DNA of 13,572 bases from Chloroflexota bacterium (GTDB lineage: Bacteria; Chloroflexota; Anaerolineae; Anaerolineales; Villigracilaceae), in contig JAJYOH010000095.1 in assembly GCA_021796315.1 (NCBI GenBank), positions 1 through 13,572 of the forward strand, given 5' to 3'. The position numbers and the translations under genes are program-made. Within the stretch, counting starts at the first letter, position 1, and each line of letters starts with the position of its first letter. Positions 1 to 6,916 of this stretch are shown piece after piece. Below the pieces are notes generated by a model. It had not been told where the DNA came from, ran no database searches, and saw nothing but the letters and a program-made list of their open reading frames with translations.

Positions 1-153
1 CATCCCATCATTTTCCTCGACGCGAACGGCGAACCATTTCCTCTCAAGCCGGGACACACATGGGTGTTGGTTATCACGCCAGACTCAACCGTGGGAGAAA
101 AATCTCCGGGCGCATGGCAATTGCAATTTGCATTTCCGCCCGGCGCAAAGTGA
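1..153 (+). CDS. C-terminal end of an unidentified protein (possibly DUF3048/YerB-like)
   Basis: The frame beginning at base 1 is open for 50 codons and ends in TGA at 151-153. The gene starts outside the window. The visible tail contains 'GEPFPLKPGHTWVLVI' followed by 'GAWQLQFAFPPGAK'. A 'G.p..LkPG.TWv..v' pattern near the C-terminus resembles the end of DUF3048 (YerB-type) lipoproteins, where a short strand-turn-strand ends the protein. That resemblance is from memory and is weak, so the family call is tentative, but the coding call is reasonable given the unbroken frame and the immediately following promoter region. The next gene starts 76 bases downstream under its own apparent promoter, so the two need not be co-transcribed. 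Confidence 0.5.
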   Translation, partial: HPIIFLDANGEPFPLKPGHTWVLVITPDSTVGEKSPGAWQLQFAFPPGAK

Positions 154-165
154 ACCGTCCTGATT

Positions 166-196
166 CTGTGCATTTCGTCACAGGCGCGACTATAAT
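166..196 (+). promoter_or_regulatory. Putative promoter and CRP/FNR-like operator for the thiolase unit
   Basis: A perfect -10 hexamer TATAAT lies at 191-196, 33 bases before the thiolase ATG. No good -35 hexamer is visible at 16-18 bp. Instead, that position is occupied by the inverted repeat CTGTG-N8-CACAG (166-183). Its core at 167-182, TGTGCATTTCGTCACA, differs by one base from the CRP consensus TGTGA-N6-TCACA. A weak -35 covered by an activator-like site would suit control by a CRP/FNR-family protein. The site centre lies about 28 bases upstream of the predicted transcription start, nearer than classic class II activation, so it could also repress. Confidence 0.45.
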
Positions 197-229
197 TGAA
201 ATGTTCGTTAAACCAGTCAAGGAGAAAGC

Positions 230-1432
230 ATGAACAAAGAAACTGAAGCTGTGATCTTGAGCGCGGCACGTACGCCGATTGGAAAATTCCAGGGCGCATT
301 AAGCGGACTCCCCGCGACGAAACTGGGCGCGATTGCTGTTCAGGCCGCGGTGGAGCGCGCTGGAATTAAAGCCGAAGATATTGAGGAAATTATTATGGGG
401 AACGTTGTCCAGGCTGGCGAGGGACAAGCCCCGGCGCGTCAGACCGCACTTTTTGGCGGACTCCCGGCTACGGTCGGCGCCACCACGCTGAACAAAGTCT
501 GCGGGTCGGGGTTGAAGGCTGCCATGGTTTCAGCACAAGCCATCCGCGCCGGAGATGCGGATTTGTTCGTGGCGGGTGGATTTGAGTCCATGAGCCGCGC
601 GCCGTATCTCGTCTCAGGCCGAAATGGCGAGTTGAAATTCGGCAACCAGCAATTGACCGATGCCCTGCTCAACGACGGGCTGTGGGATCCGTTCGAGAAT
701 TGGGGCATGGGCATGGCCGCCGAATTTATCGCGGACGAATATGAAGTCACGCGCGAAACGATGGATAAGTTTGCGGTGGATAGTCATCAGAAAGCGGTCA
801 AAGCCATCGAGACGGGAAAGTTCAAGGCGGAAATCGTGCCGGTACAAACTCCGGGGCGCAAAGGCGAAGCCACGGTGTTCGACACGGACGAGGGTCCGAG
901 AAAAGATTCGTCGCTGGATGGACTGGCGAAACTCAAACCGGCCTTCAAGTCCGATGGCAAAGTCACAGCAGGCAACGCGTCCAGCATGAACGATGGCGCC
1001 GCGGCGGTTGTCATTTCGTCACGCGCTTATGCAGAGAAAAATAATTTGAAGCCGATTGCGAAAATCGTCGGATATGCACAGGCCGCAGTTGAACCGAAAT
1101 ATTTATTCGCCGCGCCCGCACACGCACTTCCGAAGTTATTGAAAAAAGTTGGCTGGACTTTGAAGGACGTTGACTTGATCGAACTCAATGAAGCCTTTGC
1201 CGCACAAGTGCTGGCGGACGGTTATGCTCTCGCCGATCAAGGCTGGGATTGGAACAAGGTCAACGTCAACGGCGGCGCGATCGCGCTCGGTCATCCACTT
1301 GGCGCAAGCGGCGCGCGCGTGCTGACGACTCTGATCCACGCGTTGAAAGATCGCGGCTTGAAGCGCGGCATTGCCTCGTTGTGTCTCGGCGGCGGCGAAG
1401 CGGTGGCGATGGCGGTTGAGATAGAAGGTTAG
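230..1432 (+). CDS. Thiolase (acetyl-CoA C-acetyltransferase type)
   Basis: A thiolase of 400 residues, the usual length for the biosynthetic/acetoacetyl-CoA type (AtoB/ThlA/PhaA). It condenses two acetyl-CoA to acetoacetyl-CoA or runs the reverse thiolysis in the cytoplasm. All catalytic elements are present: the acyl-accepting Cys91 in [17 protein letters not shown] at 320-326, His355 in [14 protein letters not shown] (348-361), and the second catalytic Cys385 in [23 protein letters not shown] (248-261) is also typical. The start is set by AAGGAGAA at 219-226 just before the ATG. The 3-hydroxybutyryl-CoA dehydrogenase two genes downstream supports a C4-CoA role, but chain-length preference cannot be read from sequence alone, so no gene symbol is given. 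The stop codon lies inside a short tandem repeat (1424-1461). Confidence 0.95.
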   Translation: MNKETEAVILSAARTPIGKFQGALSGLPATKLGAIAVQAAVERAGIKAEDIEEIIMGNVVQAGEGQAPARQTALFGGLPATVGATTLNKVCGSGLKAAMVSAQAIRAGDADLFVAGGFESMSRAPYLVSGRNGELKFGNQQLTDALLNDGLWDPFENWGMGMAAEFIADEYEVTRETMDKFAVDSHQKAVKAIETGKFKAEIVPVQTPGRKGEATVFDTDEGPRKDSSLDGLAKLKPAFKSDGKVTAGNASSMNDGAAAVVISSRAYAEKNNLKPIAKIVGYAQAAVEPKYLFAAPAHALPKLLKKVGWTLKDVDLIELNEAFAAQVLADGYALADQGWDWNKVNVNGGAIALGHPLGASGARVLTTLIHALKDRGLKRGIASLCLGGGEAVAMAVEIEG

Positions 1433-1461
1433 CAGGTTGGAATGTTGGAAGGTTGAACGTT
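1424..1461 (+). repeat. Imperfect 8-bp tandem repeat, consensus GAAGGTTG
   Basis: Successive units are gaaggtta (1424), gcaggttg (1432), gaatgttg (1440), gaaggttg (1448) and aacgtt (1456). The GGTT-like core recurs at 1427, 1435, 1443, 1451 and 1458. The repeat begins inside the thiolase coding region and supplies its TAG stop (1430-1432), so the last residues of the protein come from repeat sequence. It fills about half of the gap to the DinB gene. It does not form a convincing hairpin and no T-run follows, so it is not an intrinsic terminator. Confidence 0.7.
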
Positions 1462-1498
1462 TAAACCTGACAACTTGTAAACACGCGAGGAGTCAACA

Positions 1499-1984
1499 AT
1501 GGACACAAACGAACGCAATGAAAAGATCGAGCTGTACGGGCGTGGATTCGACTTATTGAAAGCCGCGCTGGCCGAGGTCCCGCAAGAAGCGATGAAGTTC
1601 AAGCCGGAGCCGAAAGAGTGGAGCGTGCACGAGATCATCATCCATCTGGCGGATTCCGAATCCAACTCGGCGTTACGCGCCCGCAAATTAATTGTCGAGC
1701 CGGGCGGCACGCTAATGGGCTACGACCAAGACCAATGGGCGATCCAATTGAATTATCACGAGCAAAGCATTGAAGATGCGCTTGAAGTTTTGCGTCTGGC
1801 GCGAAAGACAACTTACGAATTGCTCAAACGACAGCCCGATGTAGTATTCACCCATTCGATTGTCCATCCCGAAATGAGCGAGCCATACACATTCGAGAAA
1901 TGGCTCAACATTTATCCGAAGCACATTCCCGGCCACATCGAGCAGATCAGGAACAATCTGAAGATTTGGAGGGAAAAGAAATGA
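1499..1984 (+). CDS. DinB-family four-helix metal-binding protein
   Basis: A 161-residue protein of the DinB/DinB_2 superfamily. The family's three-histidine metal site is visible: His49 in [14 protein letters not shown], then His142 and His146 in [15 protein letters not shown]. Members are four-helix bundles. Some act in thiol-dependent chemistry (for example bacillithiol or mycothiol transferases), while many have no known substrate. Nothing here identifies the substrate. The start is fixed by GAGGAG at 1487-1492, seven bases ahead of the ATG. The gene sits between thiolase and 3-hydroxybutyryl-CoA dehydrogenase, and its stop overlaps the next start (ATGA at 1981-1984), so translation of the two is probably coupled. 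No signal peptide or membrane segment is seen, so it should be cytoplasmic. Confidence 0.88.
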   Translation: MDTNERNEKIELYGRGFDLLKAALAEVPQEAMKFKPEPKEWSVHEIIIHLADSESNSALRARKLIVEPGGTLMGYDQDQWAIQLNYHEQSIEDALEVLRLARKTTYELLKRQPDVVFTHSIVHPEMSEPYTFEKWLNIYPKHIPGHIEQIRNNLKIWREKK

Positions 1985-2829
1985 CCATAAAACATATCTT
2001 CGTCATCGGCGCGGGGACAATGGGCAACGGCATCGCGCAAGTCGCGGCGACGAGTGGCTACCAGGTCACTTGCATGGATGTCGTGCCCGCCGCGCTGGAA
2101 AAAGCAAAAGCGACGATTGCCAAGTCAACGGCAAAATTAGTTGAAAAAGGTACGCTCACCGCGGACCAGAAAACGGCCGCCGATAAAATCAGCTTTGTCT
2201 CGACTTATGACGATCTCGCAAAAGCAGACTTCGTCATCGAGGCCGCCACCGAAAACCCCGAACTGAAATTCAAAATCTTCAAAGATCTGGATGCCGCGGC
2301 GCGCGAAGGCGTCATCATTGCCAGCAATACATCATCTATCAGCATTACCAAAATTGCCGCTCAGACCAAGCGTCCCGATAAGGTCATCGGGATGCACTTC
2401 ATGAATCCCGTACCGCTGATGAAACTGGTGGAGGTCATCAAAGGACTCGCCACCAGCGACGAGACTTTGCAAACCACAATCGATATTTGCATGTTGATGG
2501 GCAAGTTGCCTGTTGAAGCCAACGACTCGCCGGGATTTATCTCCAACCGCATTTTATGTCCGATGATCAATGAAGCGATTTTCGCACTGTCAGAAAATGT
2601 CGGCACGCCCGAAGCGATTGACGCGGTGATGAAACTTGGCATGAATCATCCGATGGGTCCGCTGACACTTTGTGATTTGATCGGCCTGGATGTTGTCTTG
2701 TTCGTGATGGAAGTTTTGCAACGCGATTTAGGCGAAGACAAATATCGTCCCGCGCCGTTATTGAGGAAAATGGTGGATGCCGGATATTTGGGAAGAAAAA
2801 CGGGAAGAGGGTTTTACAGTTATCAGTAA
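1981..2829 (+). CDS. hbd: 3-hydroxybutyryl-CoA dehydrogenase
   Basis: A 282-residue NAD(P)-dependent 3-hydroxyacyl-CoA dehydrogenase, matching the single-domain-pair Hbd/PaaH/FadB2 length. It interconverts acetoacetyl-CoA and (S)-3-hydroxybutyryl-CoA. The Rossmann motif GAGTMG is at 10-15 with the acidic Asp33 at the end of strand 2, suggesting NAD. Catalytic and binding residues align with the family: Ser118 in ASNTSSIS, His139 in [15 protein letters not shown], Glu151, and Asn189 in [11 protein letters not shown]. The C-terminal '[14 protein letters not shown]' ending is classic. The start at 1981 was chosen over an upstream in-frame start at 1900 because [12 protein letters not shown] begins directly at the Rossmann strand and GGAGGG lies at 1968-1973. 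The upstream part would overlap DinB by 85 bases. It follows thiolase in the same unit, giving two consecutive steps of C4-CoA metabolism. Confidence 0.96.
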   Translation: MTIKHIFVIGAGTMGNGIAQVAATSGYQVTCMDVVPAALEKAKATIAKSTAKLVEKGTLTADQKTAADKISFVSTYDDLAKADFVIEAATENPELKFKIFKDLDAAAREGVIIASNTSSISITKIAAQTKRPDKVIGMHFMNPVPLMKLVEVIKGLATSDETLQTTIDICMLMGKLPVEANDSPGFISNRILCPMINEAIFALSENVGTPEAIDAVMKLGMNHPMGPLTLCDLIGLDVVLFVMEVLQRDLGEDKYRPAPLLRKMVDAGYLGRKTGRGFYSYQ

Positions 2830-2856
2830 AGTAACCAGTGATCAGTGACCAGTTAG
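2817..2856 (+). repeat. Imperfect 7-bp tandem repeat, consensus CAGTgat
   Basis: CAGT recurs at 2817, 2824, 2836, 2843 and 2850, giving the units cagttat, cagtaaa, (gtaac), cagtgat, cagtgac and cagttag. The spacing is 7 bp apart from one 5-bp interruption. The array starts in the last codons of hbd and supplies the TAA stop at 2827-2829, as the octamer array does for the thiolase. It differs in sequence and period from the octamer repeat. Confidence 0.7.
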
Positions 2857-2878
2857 CCGTCAGCGTTTGCTGGCGGCT
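2855..2878 (+). other. Stem-loop between hbd and the MFS gene
   Basis: AGCCGTCAGC (2855-2864) pairs with GCTGGCGGCT (2869-2878) around the loop GTTT. This gives ten base pairs counting one T-G pair. No T-run follows, so it is not a textbook intrinsic terminator. It could weaken read-through into the transporter gene or stabilise the 3' end of the upstream message. The MFS start is only 31 bases further on. Confidence 0.5.
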
Positions 2879-2909
2879 GTTCGGTGTAATCACACAAAAT
2901 AAACATCAA

Positions 2910-4127
2910 ATGTTAGAAAAACTAACCAATGCCTACCGCGAATACCCTCGCACCTTCTGGATGATGGTGTTTGTCAACTTTGTTGACCGTTTGGGTGGGT
3001 CGTTACTCTTTCCGTTTTTCGCCCTCTACCTGACAAAAAAATTTAGCATCGGCATGACGGAGGTCGGCATCTTATTCGCCGTCTTCTCGGTTTCAAGTTT
3101 TATCGGCGCGTTCCCCGGCGGCGCGCTGACCGATCGCTTCGGGCGCAAAGGCATCATCATCTTCAGCCTGATCGCCACATCGGTCAGTACGTTGTTCATG
3201 GGATTGGTCAACGCCTACCAGCTTTTCGTGATCATCGCTTTTGTTTCGGGAATTTTCACCGACATCGGCGGCCCAGCCTACGAGGCCGTTTTCATTGATG
3301 TGCTTCCGCAGGAAAAACGCGCCAGCGGATTCGGGATCCGGCGCGTGGCGTTCAATCTGGCCGTTGTGCTGGGGCCGGTCATCGGCGGATTCGTCGCCTC
3401 GCGCTCGTACCTGGCCTTGTTCATCATCGACGCGGTATTCAGCACCCTGGTTGCTTTTCTCGTTTTCGCGTTGATCCCGGAAACCAAGCCTGCCGCGGCC
3501 GAGGGAGAAAAACAAGAATCCACCGCCGAGAGTTTTGGCGGCTACCTGCACGTCCTGCGTGACGGAAAATTTATGGCCTTCGTTGGCGCTTCCCTGCTGG
3601 CCTGGCTGGTCTACATGAACATGAACACCACGCTCGGCGTATACCTTCGAGATAATCACGGCGTTCCAGAATCAGGCTATGGCTGGCTATTAAGTCTCAA
3701 CGCGGCAATGGTGGTGCTATTCCAATTCCCGATCACGCGGCGGATCGAGCAACGTCCGCCCATGTTGATGATGGCATTGGGGACAATCTTCTTCGCCATC
3801 GGGCTTGGAATGTATGGCTTCGTTTCGACCTACTGGTTATTCGCTATCGCCATGGCAATTCTCACCATCGGCGAGATGATCACGGTTCCCATCGCCAACG
3901 CAGTTGTAGCTTCCTTCGCGCCCGACAATATGCGCGGACGATATAACTTTATCTTCGGCAACTCCTGGGGAATTTCGTTCGTGGTCGGCCTCTATCTTGC
4001 CGGGCTGATCATGGACAACTTTAATCCGAACCTGCTGTGGTATTTCTGTGCCGTGATTGGCATGATCACTACGCTATTATTCCTGATGTTACATTGGCGG
4101 GTCCATCCAAAAACTGTCCCGGTTTAG
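2910..4127 (+). CDS. Major facilitator superfamily transporter (probable drug/solute exporter)
   Basis: A 405-residue protein with about twelve hydrophobic segments and a hydrophilic central linker around residues 191-212 (rich in Ala, Glu, Lys), which is the standard MFS layout. MFS motif A is present between helices 2 and 3 as FPGGALTDRFGRKG (68-81, Asp75, Arg79). A charged Asp26-Arg27 pair sits in helix 1. The general look is of a proton-coupled multidrug or metabolite exporter similar to MdtH-type proteins, but the substrate cannot be told. The start at 2910 was chosen because the protein then begins MLEKLTNAYREYPRTFW just before helix 1. An in-frame GTG at 2838 would add 24 residues made of tandem-repeat and stem-loop sequence. 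No clear ribosome binding site precedes either start. It converges on the methyltransferase cluster, leaving only 10 bases between the two stops. Confidence 0.88.
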   Translation: MLEKLTNAYREYPRTFWMMVFVNFVDRLGGSLLFPFFALYLTKKFSIGMTEVGILFAVFSVSSFIGAFPGGALTDRFGRKGIIIFSLIATSVSTLFMGLVNAYQLFVIIAFVSGIFTDIGGPAYEAVFIDVLPQEKRASGFGIRRVAFNLAVVLGPVIGGFVASRSYLALFIIDAVFSTLVAFLVFALIPETKPAAAEGEKQESTAESFGGYLHVLRDGKFMAFVGASLLAWLVYMNMNTTLGVYLRDNHGVPESGYGWLLSLNAAMVVLFQFPITRRIEQRPPMLMMALGTIFFAIGLGMYGFVSTYWLFAIAMAILTIGEMITVPIANAVVASFAPDNMRGRYNFIFGNSWGISFVVGLYLAGLIMDNFNPNLLWYFCAVIGMITTLLFLMLHWRVHPKTVPV

Positions 4128-4137
4128 AGGCCAACAA

Positions 4138-4857
4138 TCAATCCTCTTTCCGCGCAATTACATGCTGCATTGGAAACGGCACGGACACTTTCGTCGGCCC
4201 GCCTTTCTTGAAGCGGAAATCACATTTGTCCGCGCCTTCGGCCAGTGTCATCGTACGCATCAATCCCCAACCCAAGGTTTCGCTGTACAAAATATCAACG
4301 GGACAAAGATAGGGAGCGAGTTCGGGCGCGCCCTGTTTTGCAAGAAACTTGCACGAGGCGCACTCGAGATAATCCATGCCGTAATCGAACGTCCTGCCAT
4401 CGCCTTCAATAAAATTGTAAACATAATCGTCGGGATATTTTCGTTGATGTGATTCGATTGCCCGTTTTCGCAGATGACTCAAATAGGGGCGGGAAAAATT
4501 CATCCTGCCAAACATGCGCAACAGGATGGCAGGATACGCGCGCAGGAAAGCCCTGCCGATTTCGTAAACCAATTCACCGGTCTCTTCCACTGTTTTGCTG
4601 CGCGCCTTGTTGACGCGATAAATTGCCAGCAGCATCCCTGTGAAAACAACAAATTCCGTGAAGGGTTGTTTTCCGCCGATGAATGGAAATTGGGGAATCA
4701 GGTTTTCAAATTCATGGCGCGTTTCGACAAGCAACGCATTAACATTGTCCCCACCAAAATATTTCACCAACACGGAATAAGCGGATTTTGCAACAATGTC
4801 GAATTCCCGCAAGAAGCGAGCTTTGCGCGCGATATAGTAATTGGATGGATTGGACAT
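4138..4857 (-). CDS. L-2-amino-thiazoline-4-carboxylic acid (ATC) hydrolase-family protein
   Basis: A 239-residue soluble protein of the ATC_hydrolase family (PF14196 by recollection). The characteristic C-terminal half is visible: a cysteine pair at 166 and 169 (YLECASCKFLAKQGAPELAPYLCPVD, with Cys185), then GLMRTMTLAEGADKCDFRF with Cys212. The founding enzyme opens the thiazoline ring of L-ATC on the route to L-cysteine in Pseudomonas. Most relatives are uncharacterised and may act on other substrates or bind a cofactor or metal through the cysteines. It is the last gene of the minus-strand cluster, starting 9 bases after the TGA of the full methyltransferase frame. No strong Shine-Dalgarno is visible, so coupling to the upstream gene is likely. 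The amber codon upstream could therefore also lower its expression. Confidence 0.8.
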   Translation of the reverse strand: MSNPSNYYIARKARFLREFDIVAKSAYSVLVKYFGGDNVNALLVETRHEFENLIPQFPFIGGKQPFTEFVVFTGMLLAIYRVNKARSKTVEETGELVYEIGRAFLRAYPAILLRMFGRMNFSRPYLSHLRKRAIESHQRKYPDDYVYNFIEGDGRTFDYGMDYLECASCKFLAKQGAPELAPYLCPVDILYSETLGWGLMRTMTLAEGADKCDFRFKKGGPTKVSVPFPMQHVIARKED

Positions 4858-4866
4858 GACAGCGGT

Positions 4867-5664
4867 TCACTTTCCCAGCCGGTAATGGAAAATGCCGGTC
4901 GCTTTCGCCATGAATGGAATAAAGCGCATCCAACGGAAGGCGCGCAGGCGCGGTTCGGGATTATCAAAATAATACCAATGGTCGAGCAGGCGCGGTCCCC
5001 AGGTTTCGAGTTCCTAGGGATTTTTTGCATCCCAGCGGATGCGCGTGCCGGAGCGTTTCAGCACAGAACTGGTGCGGTTGTGATGCCGCGAGATAAAGAG
5101 TGATGCAGCGTCGAAGGCCAGTTCTCCATCGGGAAAGCGCGCCGCCATTGCCATCACCATCGGTTTAACATCAACGGTGCTGAAATATGGGAACACGCCT
5201 TCCGCCAGAAAAATGACCGGCTTGTTGAATCTCACAACTTCATCGAGCCATGACAGTTCCAGCATGGATTGTGGAATGGTTTTGCATCGCCCACTATCGG
5301 GAAGATATTTTCGGCGCAGTTCGATCACTTCAGGCAGGTCCACGCCGAGCCAGGTCATTTGCCCATCGTCTAGACGGTCGAAGCGTGTGTCCAGTCCACA
5401 GCCAAGGTCTACCACCAGCCCACCAGGGTTTTTGGCGAGAAAGGCGCGGGCAAACGAATCAAACTGCCGGGCGCGCATCATAGTGACAAAAACATCCGTT
5501 CGGCTCATGCCCATCAAGAAATCGGGATTACCACCGAGGGCGTTGTACACTTCCACAGCGCACGGATCGTGGATGATCGCATCGGGACGGACGGATTCGA
5601 TGGCACGGCATGCCAACGGCACCAACAGAGTACGAGCAACGCCTTGCAAATTTACGGTCGTCAT
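4867..5664 (-). pseudogene. LCM/TcmP-type SAM-dependent O-methyltransferase, interrupted by an in-frame TAG
   Basis: From ATG 5664 (AAGGCGAG at 5671-5678) the frame encodes a class I SAM methyltransferase: VVDLGCGLDTRF (84-95, motif I), LGVDLPEVIELRRKYL (106-121, motif II) and VIFLAEGVFPYF (150-161). This pattern fits leucine carboxyl methyltransferase/tetracenomycin TcmP relatives, which methylate carboxyl or hydroxyl groups. Codon 217 is TAG (5016-5014), giving a 216-residue product. Past the TAG the same frame stays open for 48 more codons to TGA at 4869-4867. That stretch reads like the normal family C-terminus (ELETWGPRLLDHWYYFDNPE, then LRAFRWMRFIPFMAKATGIF). The full 265-position frame also ends 9 bases before the next ATG. 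The simplest reading is a single C-to-T change (CAG to TAG), by mutation or base-call error. Read-through is possible but unproven. The gene starts 13 bases after the upstream stop. Confidence 0.85.
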
Positions 5665-5677
5665 TTCTTGCTCGCCT

Positions 5678-6286
5678 TTACAGCTTCGGAAAAAATCTTC
5701 CTGCGCGTCGCATGTAGGATTTGTATTCATCGCCAAAAGCTTCGATCATCATTTGCTCCTCTTTCGGGATGCGCCACAACAACCCGGCGAATGCAAGTGC
5801 ACAGATCGCCGCGAAAATCCAGTTGGCGGTCAATAACGTAAGCGAAATACACCAACCAAAAAGCCCCGCGTAAAGCGGATGGCGGATTCGGGCGTACGGT
5901 CCCGTTGTGATCAGGTGATGGCCTTTGGTCAATTGCAGTTGCGCCGACCATTGCGTATCCAGCGTAATTTGAGTCCATGTCCAGAAAATCACGCTGACCA
6001 CACCAACTGCGAATCCTACCCAACGCAACCAGGTTGGCAGCGGAAACATAAATGAATCAATCCACTTTGCGCCAAGAAAGTACATCACCAGAAATATTAT
6101 CAGCGCAAAGAATAGGATCATACGAAAGGCGATGAAAACACGCCCGCCCTCGCGCTTGATTGCGCCTTCATCGGGCATGATCCGCCCGCCGGAGCGGCGC
6201 ACCTTGACCATGAAATAAATCCGCATGGCAAGCAACATCAAAAACAAAACAAGGAACGCAATGTGATAAACAGATTCGGATTCCAT
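5678..6286 (-). CDS. ICMT/PEMT-family integral membrane methyltransferase (third of three)
   Basis: A 202-residue membrane protein with about five hydrophobic segments. It carries the SAM-binding signature of the isoprenylcysteine carboxyl methyltransferase/phospholipid methyltransferase fold: GPYARIRHPLYAG (129-141) and, near the C-terminus, the paired glutamates 176-177 in EEQMMIEAFGDEYKSYMRRAGRFFP. Bacteria lack prenylated CaaX proteins, so the true substrate is probably a small thiol, carboxylate or lipid. MddA, which methylates methanethiol, is one characterised bacterial relative. AGGAGAAA at 6293-6300 fixes the start. Only 3 bases separate it from the preceding gene's stop, so they are clearly in one operon. 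It is not a recent duplicate of its two neighbours: only the signature motifs are shared. Compared with them it has a longer charged loop at 28-50. Confidence 0.85.
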   Translation of the reverse strand: MESESVYHIAFLVLFLMLLAMRIYFMVKVRRSGGRIMPDEGAIKREGGRVFIAFRMILFFALIIFLVMYFLGAKWIDSFMFPLPTWLRWVGFAVGVVSVIFWTWTQITLDTQWSAQLQLTKGHHLITTGPYARIRHPLYAGLFGWCISLTLLTANWIFAAICALAFAGLLWRIPKEEQMMIEAFGDEYKSYMRRAGRFFPKL

Positions 6287-6289
6287 TAT

Positions 6290-6901
6290 TTATTTCTCCT
6301 TTCCAAACCACGGAAAAAACATCGGGACGCGCTTGCAATAATCCAGCCACTGTTCACCGAACTCTGCTGAAAGTGCCTTTTCCTCATGGCGAGCGCGGAC
6401 GCTGGTCAGTGGGGCGAAGGAGGCAAACAGCAGGGTTGTCCATGTGGCGTAGATCAGCAGGCTGCCGAGCGCGGCAAGCATAAGTCCCGCGTACATTGGA
6501 TGGCGCACGATGGCAAACGGTCCGCTTGTAATCAGTTGATGACCGGCGAACAATTGTGCGCCAAAGCCGGTCGAGACAAAGTAATTTTTTCCCAGCGCCA
6601 GCCGTCCCCACAATATAAAAGACATGCCAGGAAAATACAACAGCGAGCCGACTAAAAACATCCACGCGCGGATTGGCGGTGAAATTGTCAATGGCAATGG
6701 AATCCATCCCAAGTAGCAAATGCCAAAGAACAGCAATGTCGAGGCGAGATAAAACCACGGGGAGCGCAACCAGCTGCCGGTGAGTCCAGTGGTGAGTCCC
6801 GCCTGGCGTTGGGTGCCGCGCCAAATTCCGTAGAGAACGATTCCCAGCGTGGCATAAGCCAGCAGTCCGCCCATCCAGCGAATGATCAGTGAAAGTTCCA
6901 T
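6290..6901 (-). CDS. ICMT/PEMT-family integral membrane methyltransferase (second of three)
   Basis: A 203-residue membrane protein with hydrophobic segments near residues 5-25, 48-70, 78-98 and 137-165. The family signature is GPFAIVRHPMYAG (127-139), followed by RARHEEKALSAEFGEQWLDYCKR (glutamates 173-174), as expected for the SAM pocket and C-terminal helix of this fold. The segment before it, 'GKNYFVSTGFGAQLFAGHQLITSGPF', also follows the family pattern of a polar loop leading into the SAM site. GGGAGG at 6910-6915 places the start at 6901. The Shine-Dalgarno lies directly against the stop codon of the previous gene (6917), so the pair is translationally linked. Substrate unknown. Confidence 0.85.
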   Translation of the reverse strand: MELSLIIRWMGGLLAYATLGIVLYGIWRGTQRQAGLTTGLTGSWLRSPWFYLASTLLFFGICYLGWIPLPLTISPPIRAWMFLVGSLLYFPGMSFILWGRLALGKNYFVSTGFGAQLFAGHQLITSGPFAIVRHPMYAGLMLAALGSLLIYATWTTLLFASFAPLTSVRARHEEKALSAEFGEQWLDYCKRVPMFFPWFGKEK

Positions 6902-6916
6902 TGCATTTGCCTCCCT

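Noticed and set aside
1900..1980. Longer N-terminus for 3-hydroxybutyryl-CoA dehydrogenase
   Set aside because: The extra 27 residues overlap the DinB gene in another frame and do not resemble the family. The start at 1981 has GGAGGG and begins at the Rossmann fold.
2838..2909. GTG start adding 24 residues to the MFS protein
   Set aside because: The added residues are encoded by the heptamer repeat and the stem-loop, and no ribosome binding site supports it.
3093..3659. 188-codon open frame on the minus strand inside the MFS gene
   Set aside because: Strongly charged, low-quality translation antisense to clear transmembrane coding sequence; a shadow of the MFS codons.
4128..4137. Terminator between the convergent MFS and ATC-hydrolase genes
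   Set aside because: Only ten bases separate the stops, with no hairpin or T-run.
5014..5016. Amber codon read as pyrrolysine or another recoded residue
   Set aside because: No downstream recoding element or tRNA evidence is in the window, and the position is not a catalytic one. A point mutation or sequencing error is simpler; read-through stays open as a lesser possibility.
4474..5836. Long + strand open frames across the ATC-hydrolase and methyltransferase genes
   Set aside because: Antisense to genes with recognisable motifs, and no family features. They also cannot explain the conserved residues beyond the amber codon.
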